The position numbers and the translations under genes were made by a program. A stretch of DNA of 64,000 nucleotides, taken from assembly GCF_002879855.1 (NCBI RefSeq), contig NZ_PNYB01000003.1, positions 124,001 through 188,000 on the forward strand, read 5' to 3'. The DNA comes from Trinickia soli (GTDB taxonomy: Bacteria; Pseudomonadota; Gammaproteobacteria; Burkholderiales; Burkholderiaceae). Position 1 is the first letter of the stretch, and every line of letters starts with the position of its first letter. The notes under the pieces are model-generated. The model ran no database searches and had not been told where the DNA came from. It saw only the letters and a list, made by a program, of their open reading frames with translations. Below, one piece after another: positions 51,528 to 63,045 of this stretch.

Positions 51528-53141
51528 ATGACTCGATCCCTCTACCGTTGCCTCCTCGCGACGGCGCTGTCGTGCTGGCTTGCCGCTGCCCCTGCGTTCG
51601 CACTCGCGCCGGCCGACGTCGCCCCGCTCGCGGGCGATGACTTCCATGCGAAAGCCAGCGCGATCGATGCGCTCGCAGCCAAACCCGACACGGCGGCGCG
51701 AGCGTTGCTCGACGGCCTCGCCGACGATCGCGTACTCGCGACCGGCTCCGGCGAAGTGCTGATTCAGACGGACGGCGACGATACGCAGGCGCGCGACGCC
51801 GTGACCGGCCGGCTGGTCGCCATCGGCGACGCGCAGCCCGTGATGCTCAACAATCTGCTGCGCGGCAAGGTCTCGCATGCCCTGGCCGGCTTGCGGCTCG
51901 CCTCGCCCGATCTCCCGACCCGCCGCGCCGCCGTCGATGCTTTGCTCGCGAATCCCGACGCTTCGATGAAGCCGTTGGTCGAAGCCGCTCGTGCGAAAGA
52001 AACCGATCCCGCACTGAAGCGACGCCTCGATGCGCTATGGGCAACCACTGCGCTCACCGATCCCGATCCGGCCAAACGGCTCGAAGCGGTCAAGCTCGTC
52101 GCGGGGCGGCACGATCTCGACTTTTACCCGCTGCTGCGGCCGCTCGTGGCAATGCGCGCCGACGGCGCCTTCGCAGAGCCGAACCCGGCCGTCCGCGCGG
52201 CCGCACAGCGCGGGATCGACGAACTGGACGCCATCGAGCGCAATAGCCGCATCGTCGGCACGCTGTTCGCCGGGGTCTCGCTCGGCAGCGTATTGCTGCT
52301 GGCGGCACTCGGGCTTGCCATCACCTATGGCGTCATCGGCGTCATCAACATGGCGCATGGCGAATTTTTGATGATCGGCGCTTATGCGACCTACGTGGTG
52401 CAAAACGCGTTTCGGCACTATGCGCCGAATGCCTTCGATTGGTATCCATTGGCAGCCGTGCCGGCCTCGTTCGTGGCGGCAGCGGCCGTCGGCGTCGTGC
52501 TCGAACGGCTGGTCCTCAAGCGGCTTTACGGCCGGCCCCTTGAAACGCTGTTGACGACATTCGGCGCAAGTCTGGTGCTGATGCAAGGCACCCGCACCCT
52601 GTTCGGGGCGCAAAACGTCGAAGTGGCCAATCCCGCTTGGATGACGGGCGGCATCGCAGTCATGCAGAACCTGATCCTGCCGTACAACCGGATCGTCATC
52701 CTCGCGTTCTCGCTGACGGTGGTCGCGATCGCATGGAGCGTCCTCACACGGACACGCCTCGGCCTGTTCGTCCGGGCCGTGACGCAGAACCGCTCCATGG
52801 CGGCCTGCGTCGGCGTGAAGACCGCGTTCATCGATTCGTATGCCTTCGCGTTCGGCGCCGGCATCGCGGGCCTCGGCGGTTGCGCGCTCTCGCAGATCGG
52901 CAACGTCGGCCCCGATCTCGGCCAGAGCTACATCGTCGATTCGTTCATGGCCGTCGTGCTCGGCGGCGTCGGGCAATTGGCCGGCACGGTGCTCGGCAGC
53001 TTCGGGCTCGGCGTGCTCACGAAAGCGATCGAGCCGTTCTCGGGCGCCGTGCTCGCGAAGATTGCCGTGCTCGTGTTGATCGTTCTATTCATTCAGAAAC
53101 GCCCGCAAGGCTTGTTCGCCTTGAAAGGACGCAGCGCATGA
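51528..53141 (+). CDS. urtB: Urea ABC transporter, permease UrtB
   Basis: A 537-residue permease. A signal peptide and a periplasmic helical-repeat-like N-domain (about 25-235), usual in proteobacterial UrtB, precede the LivH-type membrane part: LGLAITYGVIGVINMAHGEFLMIGAYATYV, then LTTFGASLVLMQGTRTLFG and LGGVGQLAGTVLGSFGLG. It forms the urea channel with UrtC. Its stop overlaps the urtC start (ATGA). Confidence 0.94.
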   Translation: MTRSLYRCLLATALSCWLAAAPAFALAPADVAPLAGDDFHAKASAIDALAAKPDTAARALLDGLADDRVLATGSGEVLIQTDGDDTQARDAVTGRLVAIGDAQPVMLNNLLRGKVSHALAGLRLASPDLPTRRAAVDALLANPDASMKPLVEAARAKETDPALKRRLDALWATTALTDPDPAKRLEAVKLVAGRHDLDFYPLLRPLVAMRADGAFAEPNPAVRAAAQRGIDELDAIERNSRIVGTLFAGVSLGSVLLLAALGLAITYGVIGVINMAHGEFLMIGAYATYVVQNAFRHYAPNAFDWYPLAAVPASFVAAAAVGVVLERLVLKRLYGRPLETLLTTFGASLVLMQGTRTLFGAQNVEVANPAWMTGGIAVMQNLILPYNRIVILAFSLTVVAIAWSVLTRTRLGLFVRAVTQNRSMAACVGVKTAFIDSYAFAFGAGIAGLGGCALSQIGNVGPDLGQSYIVDSFMAVVLGGVGQLAGTVLGSFGLGVLTKAIEPFSGAVLAKIAVLVLIVLFIQKRPQGLFALKGRSA

Positions 53142-54334
53142 GGCCCCCGATGCAGTCGCTCCCCTCCTCCGCCGCCGTCCAGGACGCGCGCTCATCGCAG
53201 GCCGGCGCCGAACTTCGCGCGGCGACGGAAGGCTTTGGGCAGTACGACCGCCACGCATTGCTCTCTCGCCCCGCGTGGATCGCGCTCGCCGCGTTCGTGC
53301 TCGCCGTCGGCTTCGGCGCGCCGCTCGCCGCGCTCGTGCTGCCGGAGTCGAGCGCGTTTCATCTGTCCGCCTACGCGCTCACGATCGGCGGCAAATTCAT
53401 GTGCTACGCGATCGCCGCGCTCGCGCTCGATCTCGTCTGGGGCTATTGCGGCATCCTGAGCCTGGGCCACGGACTCTTCTTCGCGCTCGGCGGCTACGCG
53501 ATCGGGATGTACCTGATGCGCGCGATCGGGCACGACGGCGTCTACGGCAGCGATCTCCCCGATTTCATGGTGTTTCTGAACTGGCACACGTTGCCCTGGT
53601 TTTGGCGCGGCACCGAACATCTTTGGTATGCACTGTTGCTGATGCTGATCGTGCCTGCCGCGCTCGCCTGGACGTTCGGCTTCTTTGCATTTCGTTCTCG
53701 CGTGCAAGGCGTCTATCTCTCGATCATCACGCAAGCGCTCACGTACGCGGCCATGTTGCTGTTCTATCGGAATGAAACGGGTTTCGGCGGCAATAACGGG
53801 TTCACCGATTTCAAGCGCATTGCCGGTTTTCCGATTGCGCACGCAGGCACACGCGTGACGTTGTTCTTGCTGACGTTCGCGACCCTCGTGCTTGCGTTTA
53901 TCGGTGCGCGAGCGATCGTGACGTCCAAGCTCGGCCGCGTCGTCACCGCGATGCGCGATAGTGAAACGCGCCTGATGTTCCTCGGCTACAGTCCGCTCGC
54001 CTACAAACTTTTCATCTGGACGATTTCGGCAATGCTCTGCGCGATCGCAGGCGCGTTGTATGTGCCGCAAGTGGGCATCATCAACCCGAGCGAGATGTCG
54101 CCGGCCAACTCGATCGAAATGGCGATCTGGGTGGCCGTCGGCGGCCGCGCGACACTCGTCGGGCCGATCGCCGGCGCCGTCGTCGTCAACGCGGCGCGCA
54201 GCATATTCACAGCCTACCTTCCCGAGTACTGGCTGTTCTTCCTGGGCGCCCTGTTCGTGATCGTGCCGCTCGCGTTGCCGCGCGGCCTCGCCGGCTTGGC
54301 CATGGCGCTGACAGGCAAAGGCGGACGACAATGA
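53138..54334 (+). CDS. urtC: Urea ABC transporter, permease UrtC
   Basis: A 398-residue LivM-type permease, partner of UrtB. Landmarks are LDLVWGYCGILSLGHGLFFALGGYAIGMYLM, the ETGFGGNNGFTDFKRI loop and the C-terminal VAVGGRATLVGPIAGAVVVN. Start at 53138 overlaps urtB; a second ATG four codons later is possible. Its stop overlaps urtD as ATGA. Confidence 0.94.
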   Translation: MRPPMQSLPSSAAVQDARSSQAGAELRAATEGFGQYDRHALLSRPAWIALAAFVLAVGFGAPLAALVLPESSAFHLSAYALTIGGKFMCYAIAALALDLVWGYCGILSLGHGLFFALGGYAIGMYLMRAIGHDGVYGSDLPDFMVFLNWHTLPWFWRGTEHLWYALLLMLIVPAALAWTFGFFAFRSRVQGVYLSIITQALTYAAMLLFYRNETGFGGNNGFTDFKRIAGFPIAHAGTRVTLFLLTFATLVLAFIGARAIVTSKLGRVVTAMRDSETRLMFLGYSPLAYKLFIWTISAMLCAIAGALYVPQVGIINPSEMSPANSIEMAIWVAVGGRATLVGPIAGAVVVNAARSIFTAYLPEYWLFFLGALFVIVPLALPRGLAGLAMALTGKGGRQ

Positions 54335-55176
54335 TCGGCACGCCTGACGAAAGCATCGAGCGGGAAGCACCGGCCTCCGGCGATGCCGCGCTGGCGCATA
54401 TCCTCGCGCCCGGCGTCATCGACGTGACGCACGGTCCGATTCTCTATCTGGACGACATCACCGTCAGCTTCGACGGTTTCCGCGCGCTGAACGGCTTGTC
54501 GTTGACGCTCGATGCCGGGGAATTGCGCTGCGTGATCGGCCCGAACGGGGCCGGTAAAACGACGATGATGGACGTCGTGACAGGACGCACACGGCCCGAC
54601 AGCGGACGCGCGTTTCTTGGCCAGACGCTCGACCTCACCCGGATGGACGAGCCGACGATCGCGCGCGCCGGCATCGGCCGGAAGTTTCAGAAGCCGAGCG
54701 TGTTCGAGCAGCATCCCGTGTGGGAGAACCTCGAACTCGCCATGAAGACCGACAAGCGGTGGCATGCGTCGCTGCGTGCGCGGCTGACCGCCGATGCCCG
54801 TCTTCTGATCGAACAAACGCTCGCTACCATCGGTTTGGAACACGAAGCGCGGCGAGCCGCTGGCGAGCTTTCTCACGGGCAAAAGCAACGCCTCGAAATC
54901 GGCATGCTGCTCATGCAGCAACCGGCGTTGCTGCTGCTCGACGAGCCGGCGGCCGGCATGACCGACGACGAAACGATGGCGCTCGCGGCGCTGCTCGATC
55001 GATTGCGCGGGACCTGTTCGATGATCGTCGTCGAACATGATATGGAGTTCGTCGCCGCACTCGCCGGTGCGCAATCGCGCGTCACGGTAATGGCCGAAGG
55101 CCGTGTGCTCGCCCAAGGCACGTTGGACGAGGTCAAGCGCGACGAGACGGTCATCGAGTCATATCTCGGCCGGTAA
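54331..55176 (+). CDS. urtD: Urea ABC transporter, ATPase UrtD
   Basis: A 281-residue LivG-type ATPase. The Walker A is GPNGAGKTT, the signature region is [19 protein letters not shown], the Walker B is [15 protein letters not shown], and the H-loop lies in VVEHDMEFV. An N-terminal extension of about 30 residues is poorly conserved. It powers urea import together with UrtE. Confidence 0.94.
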   Translation: MIGTPDESIEREAPASGDAALAHILAPGVIDVTHGPILYLDDITVSFDGFRALNGLSLTLDAGELRCVIGPNGAGKTTMMDVVTGRTRPDSGRAFLGQTLDLTRMDEPTIARAGIGRKFQKPSVFEQHPVWENLELAMKTDKRWHASLRARLTADARLLIEQTLATIGLEHEARRAAGELSHGQKQRLEIGMLLMQQPALLLLDEPAAGMTDDETMALAALLDRLRGTCSMIVVEHDMEFVAALAGAQSRVTVMAEGRVLAQGTLDEVKRDETVIESYLGR

Positions 55177-55212
55177 CCGCACCATGGGATCGCATCAACA
55201 AGGACAGCTTCG

Positions 55213-55905
55213 ATGCTCGACGTGACAGGACTCAATCAGTTCTATGGCGGCAGCCATATCTTGCGCGACGTCGCGATCCACGTTCCGCAAGGGGAGCTGA
55301 CGGTATTGCTCGGCCGCAACGGCGTGGGCAAGACGACGCTGATCCGTTGCCTGATGGGACTCGTGCGCGCGAAAAGCGGCTCGATCCTATGGTGCGGCGA
55401 AGCGATCGACGCGCTCGCTCCGCCCGCACGCGTGGCACGAGGGATCGCCTATGTGCCGCAGGGCCGCGACATCTTCGCGCGGTTGACGGTCGAAGAGAAT
55501 CTGCTCGTCGGCGCGGCAAGCAAGCGCGGCGTTTCGCGTGTGCCGGACCGCATCTATGCGCTCTTTCCCGTGCTCAAGGAGATGCGCAAGCGGCGCGGCG
55601 GCGATCTATCGGGCGGCCAACAACAGCAACTCGCGATCGGCCGCGCGCTGATGAGCGACCCGCGTCTGCTGATCCTCGACGAGCCCACGGAAGGCATCCA
55701 ACCGTCGATCATTCAGGCAATCGGGCGCACGCTGCGCGAGCTCGTCGACGAAACGGGCATGACGGTGCTGCTCGTCGAGCAGTACTACGACTTCGCCAAA
55801 GCACTCGCCGATCGCTACTGGGTGATGTGCCGCGGCGAAATCGTGGCGGGCGGCACGGGTGCGCAGATGGACGAGCACCGGGTGCGCGAGATGATCGCTG
55901 TCTAG
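55213..55905 (+). CDS. urtE: Urea ABC transporter, ATPase UrtE
   Basis: A 230-residue LivF-type ATPase. The N-terminus [20 protein letters not shown] is characteristic of UrtE. The Walker A is GRNGVGKTT, the signature [15 protein letters not shown], the Walker [15 protein letters not shown], and [11 protein letters not shown] follows. It completes the urea importer and is followed by ureD after 74 bases, so uptake and hydrolysis genes may share a transcript. Confidence 0.95.
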   Translation: MLDVTGLNQFYGGSHILRDVAIHVPQGELTVLLGRNGVGKTTLIRCLMGLVRAKSGSILWCGEAIDALAPPARVARGIAYVPQGRDIFARLTVEENLLVGAASKRGVSRVPDRIYALFPVLKEMRKRRGGDLSGGQQQQLAIGRALMSDPRLLILDEPTEGIQPSIIQAIGRTLRELVDETGMTVLLVEQYYDFAKALADRYWVMCRGEIVAGGTGAQMDEHRVREMIAV

Positions 55906-55979
55906 CCCGAAGCGCACGGTGCTATGCTCGACCCCATTCACCTGCGCGCCTGCCCGACGCCCGGCGCCCCACGCATCTC

Positions 55980-56897
55980 ATGCCTTATCGAGCACTTTAC
56001 GATGTCCCGTCAGCGGCGACGACCGAACACGACGCGACGCACGACGCAGCACATGCCGCACACGAGCGCGACGGCTGGCAGGCGAAGCTATCGCTCGGTT
56101 TCGAGCAACGCGGCGCACGCACAACGCTCTCGCATCGGCTCCATTCGGGGCCGCTGCGCGTGCAAAAACCGCTCTACCCCGAGGGCGACTCGATCTCCCA
56201 CGCTGTCATCGTGCATCCGCCCGGCGGCGTTGCGGGCGGGGATGTATTGACGATCGACGTCTCGCTCGGGGCGCGTACGCATGCGGTACTGACCACGCCC
56301 GGCGCGGCCAAGTGGTACAAGGCGAACGGCCGTCTTGCGCGTCAACGGATCGACATCGCCGTCGGCGCCGACGCGAAGCTCGATTGGCTGCCGCAAAACA
56401 ACATCGTCTTCGATCGCGCGCAAATCGCGCTCGAATTCACGCTCACGCTCGCCGAAGGTGCAACGGCGCTCGGCTGGGACGCGACGCAACTGGGCCGGAT
56501 CGCCGCGGGCGAGCACTGGCGCGACGGCACTTTGTCGAGCGTGGCGCGGATCATCGGGCCGGCTGGCAAACCGCTTTGGTTCGAACGCGCCGAGCTCGCG
56601 GCCGACGACCCGCTGCGCACCGCGCAGCAGGGGCTCGCAGGCTACCCCGCATTCGGCGCGCTATGGGCCGTCGGCCCGGCGTGCAACGAAGCGCTCGCCG
56701 AATCGCTTGCACGTCAGTTGCCGTTCGACGCATCGCAACGCGCGGGCGTGTCATGCGTCAGCGATGGCGTGCTGATCGTGCGCACGCTGGCCCATTCGAT
56801 GGAAGCGCTGCAACAGACGCTCATGCAATGTTGGCTTACGCTGCGTCCGATCGTTCATGGTGTCGATGCAAGACCGCTTCGACTGTGGCGCACTTGA
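55980..56897 (+). CDS. ureD: Urease accessory protein UreD
   Basis: A 305-residue accessory protein (UreD/UreH) that forms the UreDFG complex to load nickel into urease. The [10 protein letters not shown] block, [24 protein letters not shown] and the C-terminal LRLWRT are typical. An N-terminal extension of about 35 residues is rich in His and Asp. First of the urease genes. Confidence 0.93.
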   Translation: MPYRALYDVPSAATTEHDATHDAAHAAHERDGWQAKLSLGFEQRGARTTLSHRLHSGPLRVQKPLYPEGDSISHAVIVHPPGGVAGGDVLTIDVSLGARTHAVLTTPGAAKWYKANGRLARQRIDIAVGADAKLDWLPQNNIVFDRAQIALEFTLTLAEGATALGWDATQLGRIAAGEHWRDGTLSSVARIIGPAGKPLWFERAELAADDPLRTAQQGLAGYPAFGALWAVGPACNEALAESLARQLPFDASQRAGVSCVSDGVLIVRTLAHSMEALQQTLMQCWLTLRPIVHGVDARPLRLWRT

Positions 56898-57031
56898 ACG
56901 AAGGGGGTTATTGTCTGCATCGACGCGGTGCTACGATTGAACGCCCCCCTGCATCCGCTCGTGACGCCACTCATTAGACCAAACGAACGCAGCTTCTTTC
57001 AACGACCTTACGGTTTAGAGCAACCCGCGCC

Positions 57032-57334
57032 ATGAAATTGACGCCCAGAGAAAAAGACAAGCTGCTGATCTTCACCGCTGCGCTGCTGGCCGAACGGCGT
57101 CGCGCTCGCGGCCTGAAGCTGAACCACCCCGAAGCGGTCGCCTTCATTTCCGCGGCGTTGATGGAAGCGGCGCGCGACGGCAAGACCGTCGCCGAAGTCA
57201 TGCACTACGGCACGACGCTGCTCTCGCGCGACGATGTCATGGAAGGCGTGCCCGAAATGATCGCCGAAATTCAGATCGAAGCGACCTTCCCCGACGGCAC
57301 GAAACTCGTGACCGTTCATCATCCGATTGCCTGA
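57032..57334 (+). CDS. ureA: Urease gamma subunit
   Basis: A 100-residue subunit of exactly the normal length: [20 protein letters not shown], then [24 protein letters not shown] and the C-terminal [15 protein letters not shown]. It assembles with UreB and UreC into the urease apoenzyme. A 134-base gap separates it from ureD. Confidence 0.97.
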   Translation: MKLTPREKDKLLIFTAALLAERRRARGLKLNHPEAVAFISAALMEAARDGKTVAEVMHYGTTLLSRDDVMEGVPEMIAEIQIEATFPDGTKLVTVHHPIA

Positions 57335-57363
57335 ACCCTTTCGAGCCAGGCGGCGAGGCAAAT

Positions 57364-57669
57364 ATGATTCCCGGTGAACTCCTCATCGAAGACGGCGAGA
57401 TCGAACTGAACGCGGGCCGCGAGACGCGCACGCTGATTGTCGCCAACACAGGTGACCGGCCCGTGCAGGTGGGCTCCCACTATCACTTCTACGAAACGAA
57501 CGCCGCGCTCTCGTTCGACCGCGACCAGGCCCGCGGCTTCCGCCTGAACATTGCGGCCGGCACCGCCGTGCGCTTCGAGCCCGGGCAGTCGCGCACCGTC
57601 GAATTGGTGGCGCTCGGTGGCGCACGCGTGGTCTACGGCTTCAACGGCAAGATCATGGGCGCGCTCTGA
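57364..57669 (+). CDS. ureB: Urease beta subunit
   Basis: A 101-residue subunit of normal length: [20 protein letters not shown], then [40 protein letters not shown] in pieces typical of the family and the final [12 protein letters not shown]. It packs between the catalytic subunits. Confidence 0.97.
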   Translation: MIPGELLIEDGEIELNAGRETRTLIVANTGDRPVQVGSHYHFYETNAALSFDRDQARGFRLNIAAGTAVRFEPGQSRTVELVALGGARVVYGFNGKIMGAL

Positions 57670-57721
57670 GCCGCTGGCCGCTTTCTCGCCCGGCGAAAAA
57701 CACTTAGGACTGCAAATCGTC

Positions 57722-59428
57722 ATGACACTACGGATCAGCCGCCGCGCGTATGCGGAAATGTTCGGCCCGACGACAGGCGACCGGATTCGGCTCGCCGACA
57801 CCGATCTCCTGATCGAGATCGAACGCGACTTCACCGTCTACGGCGAAGAGGTGAAGTTCGGCGGCGGCAAAGTCATCCGCGACGGCATGGGGCAATCCCA
57901 ACGCCCCGCGCGCGAGGTGGCCGATACGGTCGTGACGAATGCGGTCATCCTCGATCATTGGGGCATCGTCAAAGCCGATATTGCAATCAAGAACGGACGC
58001 ATCGCCGCGATCGGCAAGGCCGGCAATCCCGACATCCAGGCGGGCGTGACGATCGCGATCGGCGCGGCTACCGAGATCATTGCCGGAGAAGGACTGATCG
58101 TCACGGCCGGCGGCGTCGATACGCACATTCACTTCATTTGCCCGCAGCAGATCGACGAGGCGCTGGCGTCCGGCATCACGACGATGATCGGCGGCGGCAC
58201 GGGCCCCGCGACGGGCACGAATGCGACGACCTGCACCCCGGGCCCGTGGCATCTCGAACGCATGCTGCAGGCGGCCGACGGCTGGCCGATGAACCTCGGC
58301 TTTCTCGGCAAAGGCAACACGAGCCTGCCCGAACCGCTCGAGGAGCAGGTGGCCGCGGGCGCGATCGGTCTGAAGCTGCACGAGGATTGGGGGTCGACGC
58401 CCGCCGCGATCGACAACTGTTTGAGCGTGGCCGACGCCACCGACACGCAGGTGGCCATTCACACGGACACGCTGAACGAAGCGGGATTCGTCGAAGCCAC
58501 CGTCGCCGCCTTCAAAGGACGAACGATCCATACGTATCACACCGAAGGCGCGGGCGGCGGCCACGCACCCGACATCATCAAGGTGTGCGGCGAAGCGAAC
58601 GTGCTGCCGTCATCGACGAATCCGACGCGGCCCTACACCATCAACACGCTCGACGAGCATCTCGACATGTTGATGGTGTGTCATCACCTCGACGCATCGA
58701 TCGCCGAAGACCTCGCTTTCGCCGAATCGCGCATTCGCCGCGAGACGATTGCGGCCGAAGACATCCTGCATGATCTGGGCGCATTGTCGATGCTGTCGTC
58801 CGACTCGCAAGCGATGGGCCGCGTGGGCGAAGTCATCATCCGCACCTGGCAAACCGCACACAAAATGAAGCGGCAACGCGGTCCGCTGCCGCAAGACGCC
58901 GCGCGCAACGACAACTTCCGCGCCAAGCGCTACGTGGCGAAGTACACGATCAATCCGGCGCTGACCCACGGCATCGCGCACGAGGTGGGATCCGTGGAAG
59001 TTGGCAAGTGGGCCGATCTCGTGTTCTGGGAGCCTGCTTTTTTCGGCGTGAAGCCCACGATGATACTGAAGGGCGGCATGATTGCGCTCGCGCAGATGGG
59101 TGACCCCAATGCATCGATCCCCACGCCGCAGCCCGTGCATTACCGCGAGATGTTCGCCACGCGCGGCGCAGCCTTGGCCCAGACATCGCTGACATTCGTG
59201 TCGCAAATGGCGCTCGAAGCCGGTATCGGCGAGCGCTATGGCTTGAACAAGCGTCTCGTAGCGGTGCGCGGATGCCGCTCCGTATCGAAAGCCGACATGA
59301 TTCACAATGCATGGCAGCCGGCCATCAGCGTCGATCCCGAGACGTACGAAGTCGTCGCGGACGGCGAGACGCTCACCTGCGAACCCGCCACCGTGCTGCC
59401 AATGGCCCAGCGTTATTTCTTGTTCTGA
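57722..59428 (+). CDS. ureC: Urease alpha (catalytic) subunit
   Basis: A 568-residue catalytic subunit hydrolysing urea to ammonia and carbamate. The dinickel ligands are visible: HIHFI (two His), the carbamylated lysine in [37 protein letters not shown] and the later Asp. The flap cysteine/histidine region [10 protein letters not shown] is intact. Start ATG gives the normal [20 protein letters not shown]. All catalytic residues appear present, so the enzyme should be active. Confidence 0.97.
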   Translation: MTLRISRRAYAEMFGPTTGDRIRLADTDLLIEIERDFTVYGEEVKFGGGKVIRDGMGQSQRPAREVADTVVTNAVILDHWGIVKADIAIKNGRIAAIGKAGNPDIQAGVTIAIGAATEIIAGEGLIVTAGGVDTHIHFICPQQIDEALASGITTMIGGGTGPATGTNATTCTPGPWHLERMLQAADGWPMNLGFLGKGNTSLPEPLEEQVAAGAIGLKLHEDWGSTPAAIDNCLSVADATDTQVAIHTDTLNEAGFVEATVAAFKGRTIHTYHTEGAGGGHAPDIIKVCGEANVLPSSTNPTRPYTINTLDEHLDMLMVCHHLDASIAEDLAFAESRIRRETIAAEDILHDLGALSMLSSDSQAMGRVGEVIIRTWQTAHKMKRQRGPLPQDAARNDNFRAKRYVAKYTINPALTHGIAHEVGSVEVGKWADLVFWEPAFFGVKPTMILKGGMIALAQMGDPNASIPTPQPVHYREMFATRGAALAQTSLTFVSQMALEAGIGERYGLNKRLVAVRGCRSVSKADMIHNAWQPAISVDPETYEVVADGETLTCEPATVLPMAQRYFLF

Positions 59429-59469
59429 GCTTGAGTAACGGATGCTTCGGTGTCCTGAATATATTTCCG

Positions 59470-60114
59470 ATGCGAACGATCGACAAACGTATTGCCCCTC
59501 CCGCGAAACTCGCTGCGTCGCTCGTTGCACGCGCGCCTACCCTGACGCTTGCCTACGATGAACGGTGCAAGAGCCGGCTCGCGGCCACGCTCGATACGGG
59601 CGAAGCAGTCGCACTCGTCATGCCGCGCGGCACCGTGCTCGCCGATGCAGACATCCTCGTCGCCGACGACGGTGCGCTCGTGCGCGTCGTCGCCGCCGCC
59701 GAGACGGTGGTCGTCGTACGCGCGCGCGACACGCTCGCGCTCACGCGGGCGGCCTACCACCTCGGCAATCGCCATACCCCCGTGGAGATCGGCGCGGATT
59801 ATCTGAAACTTGCAGCCGATGCCGTTCTCGAAGCGATGCTGAGCCGGTTGGGCGTAGACGTCGAGCGCGCGACCCTGCCGTTTCATCCGGAAGCCGGCGC
59901 ATACGGCGGCGGCCATCGCCATGGGCACGATGCCACGTTTGCCGAAGACTATGCGCTCGCACAGCAGGTGTTCGCACAGCGTCACGGCGATGAAAAAGAG
60001 CCCGCCGGGAACGGCGGCGCGGACCACGTCCATAGTCACGATCACGATCACGATCACGGCCACGGCGAAGAAGATAGTTGCGCACACAACCATCGTCATT
60101 CGCACGGGCATTGA
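59470..60114 (+). CDS. ureE: Urease accessory nickel chaperone UreE
   Basis: A 214-residue nickel metallochaperone with the peptide-binding N-domain and the metal-binding domain ([14 protein letters not shown] with the nickel His, then [21 protein letters not shown]). The C-terminus is a long His/Asp-rich tail ([14 protein letters not shown] and onward), which stores extra nickel. UreE hands nickel to UreG. Confidence 0.95.
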   Translation: MRTIDKRIAPPAKLAASLVARAPTLTLAYDERCKSRLAATLDTGEAVALVMPRGTVLADADILVADDGALVRVVAAAETVVVVRARDTLALTRAAYHLGNRHTPVEIGADYLKLAADAVLEAMLSRLGVDVERATLPFHPEAGAYGGGHRHGHDATFAEDYALAQQVFAQRHGDEKEPAGNGGADHVHSHDHDHDHGHGEEDSCAHNHRHSHGH

Positions 60115-60118
60115 CAGC

Positions 60119-60799
60119 ATGCGTGTGGCCGAACTGACCGCTCTGCTGCATCTCGCGTCGCCGGCGCTGCCGATCGGCGCGTTCAGCTATTCGCAAGGCC
60201 TCGAAGCCAGCATCGAAGCGCAGTGGACCACCGATGCCGACACGACGCGAACCTGGGTTGAAGATGGGTTGCTGCATGTCCTCGCACGTGGCGAACTGCC
60301 GCTCATTGCGCATCAAATGTCACGCTGGCACGCGCAGGACGCAGCGGCCATCGCCGCCGCGGACGCGCAGTTTCTGGCCAGCCGCGAGGCCGCCGAACTG
60401 CGCCGCGAAACCGAACAAATGGGATGGTCCCTCAAGCAGCTCGCGTTTTCGCTCGAATGGGGCGACGAAGCAGGTCGGGCGATCCTGGCCGCTTTGACGC
60501 CCATATCGCAGCCGAGCGCCTACGCTTTCGCCGCTGCTGCGCACGGACTTGCGCCCGATGCGGCACTCGCGGGCTATGCCTTCGCCTGGGCCGAAAACCA
60601 GGTCGCGGCAGCCATCAAGGCCGTCCCGCTCGGCCAACTGGCGGGACAACGCATTTTGATGGCAGCGCGCGCGGTCATCGATCAAGCCGTCGAGCAGGCG
60701 CTGCGCACGCCGCCCGATCGCATTCACACCTTTTCGCCGATGCTCGGCATTTTCTCCGCGCGGCACGAGGCGCAGTATTCGCGCCTGTTTCGCTCATAA
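60119..60799 (+). CDS. ureF: Urease accessory protein UreF
   Basis: A 226-residue helical protein that gates UreG GTPase action in urease activation. Typical blocks are [21 protein letters not shown] near the start, [22 protein letters not shown] in the middle and the C-terminal [15 protein letters not shown]. It starts four bases after ureE. Confidence 0.95.
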   Translation: MRVAELTALLHLASPALPIGAFSYSQGLEASIEAQWTTDADTTRTWVEDGLLHVLARGELPLIAHQMSRWHAQDAAAIAAADAQFLASREAAELRRETEQMGWSLKQLAFSLEWGDEAGRAILAALTPISQPSAYAFAAAAHGLAPDAALAGYAFAWAENQVAAAIKAVPLGQLAGQRILMAARAVIDQAVEQALRTPPDRIHTFSPMLGIFSARHEAQYSRLFRS

Positions 60800-60841
60800 A
60801 TCGAATTCGATTGGATTTCCTGAATCGGGAGGCAATAAGCC

Positions 60842-61462
60842 ATGAGGACGAAGAAACTGCCGCCGCTGCGCGTCGGCGTAGGCGGTCCGGTCGGCTCGGG
60901 CAAGACGACGCTGCTCGAAATGCTCTGCAAAGCGATGCGGGACCGCTACGACCTCGTCGCCATCACGAACGACATTTACACGAAGGAAGACCAGCGGCTG
61001 CTGACGGTTGCCGGGGCGCTCGCGCCCGAGCGCATCATGGGCGTCGAAACGGGCGGCTGCCCGCACACGGCGATCCGCGAAGACGCCTCGATCAATCTCG
61101 AGGCCGTCGATCGCATGCTGACGCGGTTTCCCGATGCCGACATCGTCTTCATCGAATCGGGCGGCGACAATCTCGCGGCGACGTTCAGCCCCGAGCTGTC
61201 CGACCTCACGATCTACGTCATCGATGTCGCGGGCGGCGAGAAAATCCCTCGCAAGGGCGGCCCCGGCATCACGAAATCCGATCTGCTGGTGATCAACAAG
61301 ATCGATCTTGCGCCGCACGTCGGCGCCAACCTGGACATCATGGCGACAGACGCGAAAGCAATGCGGGGCGAACGGCCCTTCGTCATGTGCAATTTGAAAA
61401 CGCAAAGCGGGCTTCGCGAAATCATTGCCTTTATCGAGCGTAAGGGATTATTGGCCGATTAG
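60842..61462 (+). CDS. ureG: Urease accessory GTPase UreG
   Basis: A 206-residue SIMIBI-class GTPase that drives nickel insertion. The P-loop is [52 protein letters not shown] with the Cys-Pro-His nickel site, [17 protein letters not shown] and [12 protein letters not shown] are all present. Normal length. It closes the urease cluster. Confidence 0.97.
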   Translation: MRTKKLPPLRVGVGGPVGSGKTTLLEMLCKAMRDRYDLVAITNDIYTKEDQRLLTVAGALAPERIMGVETGGCPHTAIREDASINLEAVDRMLTRFPDADIVFIESGGDNLAATFSPELSDLTIYVIDVAGGEKIPRKGGPGITKSDLLVINKIDLAPHVGANLDIMATDAKAMRGERPFVMCNLKTQSGLREIIAFIERKGLLAD

Positions 61463-61622
61463 AGGGCCATAAACAAACCGATGACATTCAATTCATCGGA
61501 AGCGAGTGCCAGGCTGCGCATCAAAATCATCGGCGGCGCCGGCGGTCGAAGGCAGCGCTCGCGCTCGGACCCCTGCCCACCCGAGTTCGGCGCACGCTCG
61601 GCGCCCACGCCTCACCCCCGAC

Positions 61623-62939
61623 CTACGCGACGCTTGGGGGCAGCAACGCCTCGAGCACAGCCACCGTGCGTGACGTTGCGCCACGATGGCGCGCCGCGAA
61701 AGCTGCCGCCGCGGCCCCCATCGCCACGCGCCGAGGCTTGTCGGCAAAGAGCTCTCCGAGCACGCGCGCCAGGTCGCGCGGATCGTCGACTTGCACCGCC
61801 GCGCCCGCCGCGACCGCATCAGCCGTGGCCTGAGCGAAGTTGAACACATGCGGGCCGATCAGTACGGGCACGCCCACCGCGCACGCTTCGATGAGGTTTT
61901 GTCCGCCCAGCGGCAACAGGCTGCCGCCGATGAACGCCACGTCCGACGCCGCATAGTAGGCGCCCAGTTCGCCCATGGAATCGCCGAGCAGCACCGTCAC
62001 ATCGCCCGGCAGCGGCTCTTTGGCCACCTGTGCAGCCGCAGCCGCGGCCAGCGCCGCGCCGCCCCAGGCGGAGCGCCGCACGCAGCGCAGCCCGCGCCGC
62101 TCGGCCAGCATGGCGACTTCGTCGAACCGTTGAGGATGGCGCGGCACGAGAATCAGCAGTGCGTCTTCGGTGGCGAGCGCTGCGAACGCGTCGAGCACCA
62201 GCGCTTCCTCGCCTTCGCGCGTGCTCGCGGCCACCCAGACGGGCCGCGCGCCGATCGCCTCGCGCCACGCCCGGCCCCGGGCGACAAGTTCGGGCGGCGT
62301 CGCCATATCGAACTTCAGGTTGCCGAGCACGGCCACGTTGCGCGCACCGAGCGCGGTCAGCCGCTCGGCATCCGACGGGCTTTGCGCGAGCACACGCGTA
62401 AAGCCGCCGAACACCTCGCGCGCGGCCGAGCCGAAGCGCGCGGCACGCTTGAACGAGCGAGCAGACATGCGGGCATTCGTCAGCACCAGCGGCACGTCGG
62501 CGACACGGCACTCGTCGATCAGCGTCGGCCATACCTCCGTTTCCATGATGATGCCGAGCGACGGCCGCCAAGCGCGCAGAAAGCGCCGCACGGCGCGCGG
62601 CAGATCATAGGGGATGTAGCAACGCAACACGCGATCGCCGAACAGCTGCACGCTCGTTGCACGCCCGTTCGGCGTCATGTGCGTCACGAGTAATCGCGCG
62701 TCGGGCCGCGCCTTCATCAACGCCGTGATCAAGGGCTCGGCCGCACGTGTCTCGCCCACCGACACGGCATGCACCCAGATCAGCGGCGCGCTGTCGTCGG
62801 GCACGCGCCCGCGCGCATGGCCAAAACGCTCGCCGATATGCTCGCGATACCCGCGTTCGCGACGCGAGCGGATCAAGAGCCGCAAGACGGCGAGCGGCGC
62901 GATCAGCCACCATAGGGCACGATAGATCGCCCTCAACAT
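61623..62939 (-). CDS. waaA: 3-deoxy-D-manno-octulosonic acid transferase (Kdo transferase)
   Basis: A 438-residue glycosyltransferase adding Kdo to lipid IVA. An N-terminal membrane anchor (about 5-22) is followed by WVHAVSVGETRAAEPLI, the VTHMTPNGR block, the catalytic METEVWP and the C-domain VLLGDSMGELGAYYAASDVAFIGGSLLPLGGQNLIE. It acts at the cytoplasmic face of the inner membrane. The Kdo hydroxylase gene lies directly upstream on the same strand. Confidence 0.95.
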   Translation of the reverse strand: MLRAIYRALWWLIAPLAVLRLLIRSRRERGYREHIGERFGHARGRVPDDSAPLIWVHAVSVGETRAAEPLITALMKARPDARLLVTHMTPNGRATSVQLFGDRVLRCYIPYDLPRAVRRFLRAWRPSLGIIMETEVWPTLIDECRVADVPLVLTNARMSARSFKRAARFGSAAREVFGGFTRVLAQSPSDAERLTALGARNVAVLGNLKFDMATPPELVARGRAWREAIGARPVWVAASTREGEEALVLDAFAALATEDALLILVPRHPQRFDEVAMLAERRGLRCVRRSAWGGAALAAAAAAQVAKEPLPGDVTVLLGDSMGELGAYYAASDVAFIGGSLLPLGGQNLIEACAVGVPVLIGPHVFNFAQATADAVAAGAAVQVDDPRDLARVLGELFADKPRRVAMGAAAAAFAARHRGATSRTVAVLEALLPPSVA

Positions 62940-63045
62940 GCCATTCCCACGATGACGGCGGGTTGCGCGCACGCCATCGCTCGCGCGTCGGCGCGGCCCG
63001 CCTTCCGGCCAAAGGCAACCAGGGACCGGCAGTCACCCAGCGTCG

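Noticed and set aside
49933-51603. Long open frame of about 556 codons on the minus strand over urtA
   Set aside because: It is the antisense shadow of urtA in high-G+C sequence: Arg/His/Asp-rich with no domain, while the plus strand encodes a clear UrtA.
53192-54370. Minus-strand open frame over urtC
   Set aside because: Charged, repetitive antisense composition with no hydrophobic core or motif; UrtC is clear on the other strand.
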